DNA of 64,000 nucleotides. Origin: SG8-40 sp963792855. Lineage in GTDB: Bacteria; Pseudomonadota; Gammaproteobacteria; Burkholderiales; Eutrophovitaceae. The position numbers were made by a program, and so were the translations under genes. The stretch lies in contig CAWBXZ010000018.1 of assembly GCA_963792855.1 (NCBI GenBank), forward strand, positions 248,001-312,000, in the 5' to 3' direction. This document shows, piece after piece, positions 8,811-16,519 of the stretch (position 1 is its first letter; every line of letters starts with the position of its first letter). The notes below the pieces were generated by a model. The model was not told the DNA's origin. It worked only from the letters and a program-made list of their open reading frames with translations, and did no database searches.

Positions 8811-9260
8811 ATGAAAATCGCGTTCCAAGTTAATGGTAAAAGGACGAGCGTAGACGTAGCGCCTGATACACCGCTGCTCTGGGTTCTCCGCGACACGCTG
8901 GGTATGACCGGCACGAAGTTCGGTTGCGGAAAAGCTCTGTGCGGTGCGTGTACCGTTCATCTGAACGGTATGGCCGTACGCTCATGTCAAACACAAATCG
9001 GCTCGGTTGCGGGCCAGCAAGTCACCACCATCGAAGGTCTGGGTGGCGATCACCGAGTACAGCGTGCCTGGATGGCCCTGGACGTGCCGCAGTGCGGTTA
9101 CTGCCAGCCCGGCCAGATGATGTCGGCTTCCGCTCTGCTTGCCATGAACAAGAATCCTTCTGATCAGGATATCGATGCTTTCATGTCCGGCAACATCTGC
9201 CGCTGTGGCACGTATCCGCGTATTCGCGCTGCCATCAAGGCCGCCGCGAAGATGTCCTAA
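8811..9260 (+). CDS. iorA: Molybdenum hydroxylase small subunit, two [2Fe-2S] (IorA type)
   Basis: 149-residue electron-transfer subunit of a xanthine oxidase-family enzyme. It carries a plant-type [2Fe-2S] cluster on Cys39, Cys44, Cys47 and Cys59 ([11 protein letters not shown]...C) and a second cluster on Cys95, Cys98, Cys130 and Cys132 (QCGYCQPGQ...CRCG). The start is the ATG at 8811, with AGGGGGAG seven bases upstream; the frame opens earlier at a GTG (8739) but that part has no homology and overlaps the promoter. The large subunit starts 14 bp after the stop. GGT, CGT and GTT codons are frequent, unlike the GGC/CGC-rich neighbours. Confidence 0.9.
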   Translation: MKIAFQVNGKRTSVDVAPDTPLLWVLRDTLGMTGTKFGCGKALCGACTVHLNGMAVRSCQTQIGSVAGQQVTTIEGLGGDHRVQRAWMALDVPQCGYCQPGQMMSASALLAMNKNPSDQDIDAFMSGNICRCGTYPRIRAAIKAAAKMS

Positions 9261-9274
9261 GGAGGGGTCTAGAC

Positions 9275-11485
9275 ATGGAAAATATCGTGAAAAACGAAAC
9301 TCGTCGTGACTTCCTGAAAGTCAGCGGTACCGTCGCGGGTGGTCTTGCCCTCGGCTTCTATCTTCCCAGCGGCCCCCGCGTCGCCCAGGCGGATGGTGGC
9401 GGTGGTTATGCAAGCCCCAATGCGTGGGTTCGTATCGGCCTCGATAATGTCGTCACCATCATGGTTGCCCGCTCCGAAATGGGCCAGGACGTTTACACGT
9501 CCATGCCGATGCTGGTGGCGGAAGAACTTGAAGTCGACATCAACAAGATCAAGGTCGAGTTTGCTCCGCCTGCCGAGGTTTACATCAATGCTCTGCTCGG
9601 TGGCCAGCTGACAGGTGGTTCGACTTCTGTGCGTGATGCCTGGGAAAAGCTGCGCAAGGCCGGTGCTTCCGCCCGCATGATGCTGGTTGCGGCTGCTGCC
9701 GACCAGTGGGGTGTTGCTGCTGACTCCTGCAAGGCCGCCGATGGTGTTGTGACCGGACCTGGCGGCAAGCGTGCAACCTATGGTTCGCTCGCAGCCAAGG
9801 CGGCCCAGATGGAGGTGCCGAAAGACGTACCGCTCAAGCCCGCGAGTCAGTTCAAGATCGTCGGCAACGTTCGTCAGAAGCGCCTGGACACGGCCGCAAA
9901 GGTTCGCGGAACTGCCCAGTTCGGTATCGATACGATGATCCCCGGAATGGCTTACGCTGCGGTGATCATGCCGCCGATGATCGGAGGCAAGGTTGCCTCC
10001 TATGACGATACGCGTGCCAAGAACTTCCCGGGCGTGAAGGCAGTTGTGCAGTACAGCCGCGGTGTTGCAGTCGTTGCTGAAGATTACTGGACAGCGAAGA
10101 AAGCCGTTGCCACACTCGACGTCCGTTGGGATGGCGGCAAGATGGCTACCGTCGACCAGCGTGCAATCTGGAAAGGCCTGGAAGACGCTTCACAGCAGCC
10201 TGGCGCGGTGTTCCGTGAGCACGGTGATGTGGATGCCGGTCTTGCGGGTGCGGCAAAGACGATTACCTCCGAGTATCGTCTGCCGTTTGTTTCGCACTCG
10301 CCGATGGAGCCGCAAAACACCACCGCTGATGTGCGTGCCGACAAGGCAGTCATCATCACGCCAACCCAGTTCCAGCAACTGATTCCTCACGTTGTGGCTG
10401 GCGCGACCGGCCTGAAGCCGGAGCAGGTTGAAGTGCAGACAACCTTCCTTGGTGGTGGCTTCGGCCGTCGTGTGGAAGTTGACTACGCGATCGATGCAGC
10501 GGAAATCTCCAAGGCTGCCGGCATGCCGGTCAAGATGATCTGGAGCCGTGAAGACGATATGACGCATGACTCCTATCGTCCCGCGGGTATCTTCAAGTTC
10601 ACCGCCGGTCTGGATTCTGCAGGCAAGCTTTCGGCGTTCCGGTTCCATTCGACCAGCCCGTCGATCTCCTCGCGTCTGTTCCCCAGCATCGTCAAGGACG
10701 GCATCGATCCCTTCGCAGTCGAGGGTATCGATAACTTCCCGTACGTTGCGGACGGTGGCATGCGCTTCACCTATCAGATGCACGATACCGGCGTAACGGT
10801 CGGATACTGGCGTGCGGTGTCCCACAACCTCAACGCAGTGGCTCTGGAGTCGTTTATCGACGAAATGGCCACCGCTGCAGGCAAGGACCCGATCCAGTAC
10901 CGTATCGATATGCTCGATATGGGTTCTACCAAACACCAGTGGTCAGGTCTGTCGGCCGGTGTGCCGGTTGGTGCCCGTATGAAGCGTGCTCTGGAACAAG
11001 TTCGCGAGAAGTCCAACTGGGGCAAGAAATTGCCTGCAGGTCGCGGGCAAGGCGTCGCAGTGATGGAAGGCTACAACACCGTCATTGCCATGGTTGTTGA
11101 GGTGACTGTCAGCGCCAATTACGACGTGCAGATCGACAAGATCACGTCGGTTGTCGATGCCGGTACCCTGATCCACCCGGATCAGGCTCTGGCCCAGATG
11201 CAGTCGTGTATCAACTTCGGTCAGTCCGCATGTATGTGGGGTGAAATTACGGTCAAGGACGGTGCTGTTCAGCAGAACAACTTCGACACCTACCGTGTTG
11301 CCCGCATCAACGAAGCGCCGAAGGAACTCAACATTCACTTCATTAAGAGTGATAGCGTTCCTGGTGGTCTTGGCGAGCCGGGCACCGCGGTTGTTCAGCC
11401 GGCGATCGCAAACGCGATCTTCGCCGCGTCTGGCAAGCGTCCGCGGACCCTGCCGTACACGCCGGAGAACATCAAGGCTGGCTAA
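9275..11485 (+). CDS. iorB: Molybdenum hydroxylase large subunit, Tat-exported (IorB type)
   Basis: 736-residue molybdopterin-binding subunit of the isoquinoline 1-oxidoreductase / aldehyde oxidoreductase branch. It hydroxylates an N-heterocycle or oxidises an aldehyde with water and passes electrons to the iron-sulfur subunit. A twin-arginine signal (TRRDFLK, Arg10-Arg11) is followed by a hydrophobic stretch, so the folded complex probably works in the periplasm, with IorA carried along. Cofactor motifs are visible: GGGFGRR near residue 393 and the catalytic Glu near residue 701 in GGLGEPGT. GGAGGGGT precedes the ATG. Codon choice suggests very high expression. No cytochrome subunit is adjacent, so the electron acceptor is unknown. 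The substrate cannot be read from sequence. Confidence 0.88.
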   Translation: MENIVKNETRRDFLKVSGTVAGGLALGFYLPSGPRVAQADGGGGYASPNAWVRIGLDNVVTIMVARSEMGQDVYTSMPMLVAEELEVDINKIKVEFAPPAEVYINALLGGQLTGGSTSVRDAWEKLRKAGASARMMLVAAAADQWGVAADSCKAADGVVTGPGGKRATYGSLAAKAAQMEVPKDVPLKPASQFKIVGNVRQKRLDTAAKVRGTAQFGIDTMIPGMAYAAVIMPPMIGGKVASYDDTRAKNFPGVKAVVQYSRGVAVVAEDYWTAKKAVATLDVRWDGGKMATVDQRAIWKGLEDASQQPGAVFREHGDVDAGLAGAAKTITSEYRLPFVSHSPMEPQNTTADVRADKAVIITPTQFQQLIPHVVAGATGLKPEQVEVQTTFLGGGFGRRVEVDYAIDAAEISKAAGMPVKMIWSREDDMTHDSYRPAGIFKFTAGLDSAGKLSAFRFHSTSPSISSRLFPSIVKDGIDPFAVEGIDNFPYVADGGMRFTYQMHDTGVTVGYWRAVSHNLNAVALESFIDEMATAAGKDPIQYRIDMLDMGSTKHQWSGLSAGVPVGARMKRALEQVREKSNWGKKLPAGRGQGVAVMEGYNTVIAMVVEVTVSANYDVQIDKITSVVDAGTLIHPDQALAQMQSCINFGQSACMWGEITVKDGAVQQNNFDTYRVARINEAPKELNIHFIKSDSVPGGLGEPGTAVVQPAIANAIFAASGKRPRTLPYTPENIKAG

Positions 11486-11542
11486 TTGGTAAATTCGGGT
11501 TAGGCTCCCGCCTAGGCGGAGGTCGCCCGAAGGCATCAGAAA

Positions 11543-11577
11543 AGACCCTTCAGCATCTGCTGGAGGGTCTTTTTTTT
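11543..11577 (+). terminator. Strong terminator after iorB
   Basis: A 13-bp stem (AGACCCTTCAGCA / TGCTGGAGGGTCT, one G-T pair) with a two-base loop and eight T. It isolates iorA-iorB transcription from xdhC. Confidence 0.95.
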
Positions 11578-11804
11578 GGGTGGCAGTGATTGTGCGGCGG
11601 GCGGTAACCGGGCGGATCCCGGGGTGAGGCGGCTGTAACGGAGGGAGAGCAGTCCATTGACAGCCGATTTCTCCTCGCGCATAGCAGACATGCGCGTCGA
11701 GACCGTCCGAATCCGCCCCGTTCTCCCACCACCTCGCTATCGCACACCTGAGTCCGGCAGGCTGCTAAAATCGTTATTTCCGGTTGGATAGAACGGGTAG
11801 TGCT

Positions 11805-12827
11805 ATGGACAGCGTTGACCTGCAGGTTTTGAGAAGCAGCGTGGCGTGGCGGAATGAGGGCCACAAGGTCGTATTGGTGACGATTGTCGAGACTTGGGGT
11901 TCTTCACCACGTCCGGCTGGTGCCATGCTGGCGGTACGTGACGACGGCATTGTGGCCGGTTCCGTTTCGGGAGGCTGTGTCGAGGACGATCTTATCAGCA
12001 AGGTCCGTGACCAGTCGCTGCTGGTAGAGCGCCCGCAGGTCGTAATCTACGGAGTGACAAAGGAAGAGGCGGAGCGCTTCGGTTTGCCGTGCGGCGGTAC
12101 GCTGCAACTGGTATTGGAACAGGTGAGCGACGATGCAGTCCTGGCCGAGTTGCTCGAACGCGTGGAGCGGCACGAACTGGTGACGCGCACCCTTGATATG
12201 GCGACCGGCAAGGTGAAGCTCCAGGCAGCCAGTCGAGCCGATGCGCTTGCATTCGACGGGAAGACGCTCAGAGGGGTGTATGGCCCCAGATGGCGCTTGT
12301 TGATCGTCGGAGCGGGGCAGTTGTCGCGCTACGTAGCGCAAATGGCGCAGGCGCTTGATTATCACGTCACTGTTTGCGACCCGCGCGAGGAATATGCAGA
12401 CACGTGGGATATCGAGGGCGTCACGCTTGACCGCGGCATGCCGGACGATGTCGTGCTGGCGATGAATCTTGACTCGCATAGCGCGGTGGTTGCAGTCACG
12501 CACGATCCAAAAATTGATGACCTGGCCTTGCTCGAAGCGCTCAAGTCCCCGGCATTTTATGTAGGTGCGCTCGGTTCGCGTTTAAACAGCGAGAAACGCC
12601 GGGAGCGTTTGGCCTTGTTTGATTTGTCTAAGGCGGAGCTTGATCGTTTGCATGGGCCGGTTGGGCTGCGCATCGGTAGCAAGACGCCCCCGGAAATCGC
12701 TGTAGCCATTCTGGCGGAAATGACCGCGGTGCGTCATGGAGTCGATCTGGCAAGAGTCGGGTCGCCAGAGAGCAAGCAGGTCAGCGCCGATGGGAATCAG
12801 GCCGTATGCGTAACAACGACCGTCTGA
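11805..12827 (+). CDS. XdhC-family molybdenum cofactor maturation protein
   Basis: 340-residue XdhC/CoxI-type protein, a cytoplasmic chaperone that binds molybdenum cofactor, promotes its sulfuration and inserts it into xanthine oxidase-family enzymes. The N-terminal XdhC domain (VTIVETWGSSPRPAGAMLAV, then SGGCVEDDL) and the C-terminal Rossmann-like domain (LLIVGAGQLSRYVAQMA, then VGALGSRLNSEKR) are both present. The start is the ATG at 11805, with a -10-like TAAAAT at 11766-11771; a TTG at 11784 is less likely. It has its own transcription unit after the iorB terminator. The obvious client is IorB. Confidence 0.9.
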   Translation: MDSVDLQVLRSSVAWRNEGHKVVLVTIVETWGSSPRPAGAMLAVRDDGIVAGSVSGGCVEDDLISKVRDQSLLVERPQVVIYGVTKEEAERFGLPCGGTLQLVLEQVSDDAVLAELLERVERHELVTRTLDMATGKVKLQAASRADALAFDGKTLRGVYGPRWRLLIVGAGQLSRYVAQMAQALDYHVTVCDPREEYADTWDIEGVTLDRGMPDDVVLAMNLDSHSAVVAVTHDPKIDDLALLEALKSPAFYVGALGSRLNSEKRRERLALFDLSKAELDRLHGPVGLRIGSKTPPEIAVAILAEMTAVRHGVDLARVGSPESKQVSADGNQAVCVTTTV

Positions 12828-12850
12828 AACGGCTTTGAGTTTTGCTTGAG

Positions 12851-12878
12851 CGGGAGCCGCAAGGCTCCCGATTGTTTT
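12851..12878 (+). terminator. Terminator after xdhC
   Basis: Perfect stem CGGGAGCC / GGCTCCCG with a GCAA tetraloop, followed by ATTGTTTT. It lies between xdhC and the SDR gene. Confidence 0.85.
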
Positions 12879-12912
12879 CTGAATCATAAACCGCAACAAG
12901 AAGGAAAATGGA

Positions 12913-13668
12913 ATGAGACTGGGTGGCAAGGTGGCTATTGTGACCGGCGGCGGATCCGGTTTTGGCGAGGGAATTGCCAAACGATTCGCCGAAGAAGGCT
13001 GTAAAGTCGTCGTAAACGATATCAATGACGATGGCGGGAAGCGCGTCGTCAAGGAAATAAAGGCGGCAGGCGGCGAGGCTGCGTATATCAGAGGCGACGT
13101 ATCGAAAGATGCGGACTGGGCGGCGATGATGAAGTTTTCGCTGGACACGTTTGGCGATCTGGACATTGTGATCAATAACGCCGGAACGACCCATCGCAAC
13201 CAGCCAGTGCTCGACGTGACGGAAAAAGACTTCGACCGTGTATATGCTGTCAACGTAAAAAGTCTTTATCACTGTGCCCGGCATGTGGTCCCGCATTTTC
13301 GCAAGAAAGGTGCGGGCGTGTTCGTAACCATTGCTTCCACCGCGGGTGTGCGTCCACGGCCCGGACTGGTCTGGTACAACGGCAGCAAGGCCGCTGCAAT
13401 TGTGGCAAGCCGCGCAATGGCGGTGGAACTGGCACCCGACAAGATTCGCGTGAACGTTGTGAATCCGGTGGCCGGCGACACGCCGCTACTTGCGGAGTTC
13501 ATGGGTGCGGATACGCCGGAAATGCGGAAAAAGTTCGTTTCGACCATTCCCCTCGGCCGTTTCAGTCAGCCCCGTGATATTGCCAATGCGTGTCTGTACC
13601 TGGCATCTGACGAAGCGGATTTCATCACCGGTGCGTGTATCGAAGTCGATGGCGGGCGGTGCGTTTGA
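12913..13668 (+). CDS. Short-chain dehydrogenase/reductase (classical SDR)
   Basis: 251-residue NAD(P)-dependent oxidoreductase. The cofactor motif TGGGSGFGEGIA, the NNAG structural motif, the catalytic Ser in TIASTAG and the Tyr/Lys pair in YNGSK are all present, as is the C-terminal FITGACIEVDGGRCV. A purine-rich AAGAAGGAAAATGG precedes the ATG at 12913. An Asp in the VVNDINDDGG stretch after strand two suggests NAD rather than NADP. It is similar to 3-oxoacyl-ACP reductase/glucose dehydrogenase-like SDRs; the substrate is unknown, perhaps a hydroxyacyl-CoA or alcohol from the neighbouring pathway. Confidence 0.9.
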   Translation: MRLGGKVAIVTGGGSGFGEGIAKRFAEEGCKVVVNDINDDGGKRVVKEIKAAGGEAAYIRGDVSKDADWAAMMKFSLDTFGDLDIVINNAGTTHRNQPVLDVTEKDFDRVYAVNVKSLYHCARHVVPHFRKKGAGVFVTIASTAGVRPRPGLVWYNGSKAAAIVASRAMAVELAPDKIRVNVVNPVAGDTPLLAEFMGADTPEMRKKFVSTIPLGRFSQPRDIANACLYLASDEADFITGACIEVDGGRCV

Positions 13669-13746
13669 GCAGGATACAATTGAACGCGGCCCGGACGCTG
13701 CTTTTCAGGCGATTACCCCGCGATGCAATTGCCCGCAAACCACGAT

Positions 13747-13778
13747 AAAAAAGCACGCCGGTCTGGCGTGCTTTTTTT
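13747..13778. terminator. Bidirectional terminator between SDR and gcdH
   Basis: Stem GCACGCC / GGCGTGC flanked by six A on the left and seven T on the right, so it can end transcripts from both convergent genes. Confidence 0.93.
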
Positions 13779-13800
13779 ATGCTCCTAAGTCTGGATCACG

Positions 13801-14994
13801 TTACGCACCCGTGAATGCCTGTATGCCTGTCTGTGCGCGGCCAAGTATCAGGGCATGGATGTCATGCGTGCCTTCGTAGGTATTTACGGCCTCAAGATTC
13901 ATCAGGTGGCGAATGACGTGATACTCGTCTGAGACGCCGTTTCCGCCGTGCATGTCCCGCGCGATGCGGGCGATTTCAAGCGCCTTGCCGCAGGAGTTGC
14001 GCTTGATGAGCGAAACCATTTCAGGGGCGGAGCGTGAGTCATCCATCAGTCTGCCGACGCGCAACACGGATTGCAGGCCGAGTGAAATCTCGGTTTGCAT
14101 GTCCGCCAGCTTTTTCTGGACGAGTTGATTGGCGGCCAGCGGACGACCGAACTGTTTGCGCTCCATCACATAATCTCTTGCTGCCTGCCAGCAGAATTCC
14201 GCCGCACCCAGCGCGCCCCAGGCGATCCCGTAGCGAGCCTTGTTGAGACAGCCGAAAGGTCCTTTTAGCCCGCTGACTTCCGGGAGCAGATTTTCGTCGG
14301 GTACGAAGACATCGTTCATCACGATTTCACCCGTAATGGAAACGCGCAGGCTGAATTTGCCTTCGATTTTCGGGGTAGTCAGTCCTTTCATCCCTCGCTC
14401 GAGGATGAACCCGCGAATTACACCCTCGTCATCTTTTGCCCAAACGACAAACGTATCGGCAACCGGGGAATTGGTGATCCACATTTTGGCACCCTTGAGC
14501 GACCAGCCGCCGTCGACTTTGCGTGCACGGGTGACCATGCTGCCAGCGTCAGACCCGAAATCCGGTTCGGTCAGACCAAATGCGCCGATTTTCTCCCCGC
14601 TTGCGAGTGGCGGCAGATACTTCTCTCGCTGTTGTTCAGTGCCGTAGGCGTAGATCGGATACATGACGAGGCTGGACTGCACGCTCATCATTGAACGGTA
14701 TCCCGAATCGACGCGCTCGACTTCACGCGCAATCAACCCGTAACAGACATGGTTTACGCCGGCACAGCCATAGCCCTCGATGGTCGATCCGAGAAAGCCC
14801 ATTTCACCCATCTCCCGGAAAACGTCGCGGTCAAAACTTTCGTCCCGGTGTGCCTGAAGCACACGCGGCATGAGCTTTTCTTCGCAAAAGGTGCGCGCAC
14901 TGTCGCCAACGATGCGCTCCTCTTCATCAAGCTGTTCGTGAAACAGAAAAGGGTCAGACCAGGTGAATGGCGGACGATGAGAGGGCGCGTTCAT
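13801..14994 (-). CDS. gcdH: Glutaryl-CoA dehydrogenase
   Basis: 397-residue FAD enzyme converting glutaryl-CoA to crotonyl-CoA and CO2. Family features are [50 protein letters not shown], the [12 protein letters not shown] loop, and [17 protein letters not shown], where the Glu of YEGT is the catalytic base. Length is as usual for GcdH. It faces the SDR gene across a bidirectional terminator. Together with a PimD-like dehydrogenase it supports degradation of dicarboxylic or aromatic/alicyclic acids through glutaryl-CoA; lysine or tryptophan degradation are other sources. Confidence 0.93.
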   Translation of the reverse strand: MNAPSHRPPFTWSDPFLFHEQLDEEERIVGDSARTFCEEKLMPRVLQAHRDESFDRDVFREMGEMGFLGSTIEGYGCAGVNHVCYGLIAREVERVDSGYRSMMSVQSSLVMYPIYAYGTEQQREKYLPPLASGEKIGAFGLTEPDFGSDAGSMVTRARKVDGGWSLKGAKMWITNSPVADTFVVWAKDDEGVIRGFILERGMKGLTTPKIEGKFSLRVSITGEIVMNDVFVPDENLLPEVSGLKGPFGCLNKARYGIAWGALGAAEFCWQAARDYVMERKQFGRPLAANQLVQKKLADMQTEISLGLQSVLRVGRLMDDSRSAPEMVSLIKRNSCGKALEIARIARDMHGGNGVSDEYHVIRHLMNLEAVNTYEGTHDIHALILGRAQTGIQAFTGA

Positions 14995-15103
14995 GAGATT
15001 GATCCGTTATGCAAAAGGTCGGGGGTGAAGCCCTGTAAAAGTGTACATGCTGGCTGCACTCGCGGCCACAACAAGCGTCCCCGGGAGCTTCCGCCACGCA
15101 ATG

Positions 15104-15367
15104 TCATTCGTATTTCTTTTCCGAGCAGATGTCGAAGCCGTCTCGCCATCCGGTGGCGTACATGGCGTCCTTTTCAAAGCGGTCGTCGTCCCGGGTCTTT
15201 CCGATGGCGCGCCGGGCACTGTCGCAGCCATCCGCGTAACCGTCCTGAAAAGCCGGAGGATAGCCGGCGAGATTGACCTGTGATTTATCTGTCTGATTTT
15301 GTGCGGTGCTACAACCGACGATCGGTAATGCCGCGACAAACAGACATGCATACTTGAGACTGGTCAT
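15104..15367 (-). CDS. Small lipoprotein with YxDGC...GWxDG repeats
   Basis: 87 residues. The N terminus is a lipoprotein signal with lipobox IVGC (lipidated Cys19), so the mature protein is membrane-anchored in the envelope. The mature part has two related motifs, DGYADGCDSA and ATGWRDGFDIC, each ending near a Cys, which suggests one disulfide. Function is not known to me. It is separated from gcdH by 109 bp and from the next gene by about 290 bp in which only a terminator is seen. Confidence 0.7.
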   Translation of the reverse strand: MTSLKYACLFVAALPIVGCSTAQNQTDKSQVNLAGYPPAFQDGYADGCDSARRAIGKTRDDDRFEKDAMYATGWRDGFDICSEKKYE

Positions 15368-15501
15368 TGTTCTGACATCCGGTTGTCCCCATAGAAGTCA
15401 CTATCCAGGCAGGCGCTCATTTGTGCATGTGATTGTCGCATGGGAATGCAGCCTGATCGCTCGACCGGCCGTGGTAGCCGGGTTGAGGAAGGATTGCGGT
15501 C

Positions 15502-15538
15502 AAAAAAAAGCGCCCGATAAGGGAGGAAATCGGGCGCT
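15502..15538 (-). terminator. Terminator of the 15660-16280 gene
   Basis: Stem AGCGCCCGA / TCGGGCGCT with a 12-base loop. On the minus strand it is followed by eight T (A tract at 15502-15509). It lies about 120 bp beyond the stop codon. Confidence 0.85.
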
Positions 15539-15659
15539 CCAATGCGCATGGCGCATTGTGTAAAACGTGTAGCTGGCCAGCAGTATCAGAGAGGCAGTTT
15601 CGATACTCCCTGTCCCGGTCTGATGGTATCGATCGAGTCAGGCGTGTTGCCAGACCCGC

Positions 15660-16280
15660 TTAGCTGATGGAAACGACCGAGCCGTTTTCCAGCTTGACTC
15701 GTTCGCCGACAGAAAACTTCGGCGGTTGATGTTCGTAGATCGTTCGCATGCTGCCGTCTTCCATGCGCAGGCGCACGATAAAACTGATGGTCATCTGGCC
15801 GTTGCCGCCAGCCAATGCGCTGCGAGCTGATTTCGTCAGCTTCGAGCCTTGAAGGGATGCCGGATCATCGTTGTCGCGAGCTTGCGCAAATTCGAACTGA
15901 CTTGTTGCAAACTGTGCCGTCGGCATCTGCAACTCATGACGCTCGATCGAGTCGATGACGCCGCAACGTGAGCATGAAGGTGCAAGCGTTTGGCTGAAGC
16001 GCTGGCCGACGCGCAATACCATCGGCTTGTCATCGTCACCGGCGTTGCGGATGGCGCTGCGGGTGAGTCCGACATGCGTGGGCGTGGCAATAGTCGCCGC
16101 CGCTTTGCTCGAAACGTACTTGTGGTTCGGTTTCTCGCCCGAGGAAAGGAAATTGCCCTGTTTGGCCGACACCGCAATCTGGCCGGTCAAGGCAGCGACC
16201 CCTATGCCACCGAAAGTAGCCGCGGAAAAGACGGCGCAGCACGCAAGTGGAAGAAAGAGGCGCGTTTTCTCGTTGTTCAT
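15660..16280 (-). CDS. Envelope protein with a SlyB-type C-terminal domain but no glycine zipper
   Basis: 206 residues. An N-terminal hydrophobic segment (about residues 8-32) looks like a signal anchor. The rest matches the distal part of betaproteobacterial SlyB/2TM-glycine-zipper proteins: a CSRCGVIDSIE motif, then a variable linker, then VRLRMEDGSMRTIYE and FSVGERVKLENGSVVSIS. The glycine-zipper membrane hairpin usually found between these parts is not seen. The start is the ATG at 16278-16280; upstream in-frame codons have no signal-like sequence. Function unknown; an outer-membrane integrity or redox-linked role is only a guess from the family and the two-Cys motif. Confidence 0.65.
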   Translation of the reverse strand: MNNEKTRLFLPLACCAVFSAATFGGIGVAALTGQIAVSAKQGNFLSSGEKPNHKYVSSKAAATIATPTHVGLTRSAIRNAGDDDKPMVLRVGQRFSQTLAPSCSRCGVIDSIERHELQMPTAQFATSQFEFAQARDNDDPASLQGSKLTKSARSALAGGNGQMTISFIVRLRMEDGSMRTIYEHQPPKFSVGERVKLENGSVVSIS

Positions 16281-16519
16281 AAAACCATAGCCCAAATTCT
16301 TACAGGTTTGTTCCCAAAATGCGTAAGAACTTCCAGAGCAATGATGATGCCACAATTTTTGCGCCCATCAAAACATATGCTTATGTGGCTTACTTGCGGT
16401 CGTTACTAAAGAAACTTGTCGCCACTTGGAGACACCGTCACGGGCGGTTCTTAACTTCTTGTTTCGCTATGTAAAAAGTATGCCGATGTACCCGTTGCCC
16501 GTCGCGCCGAAATGGCGCG

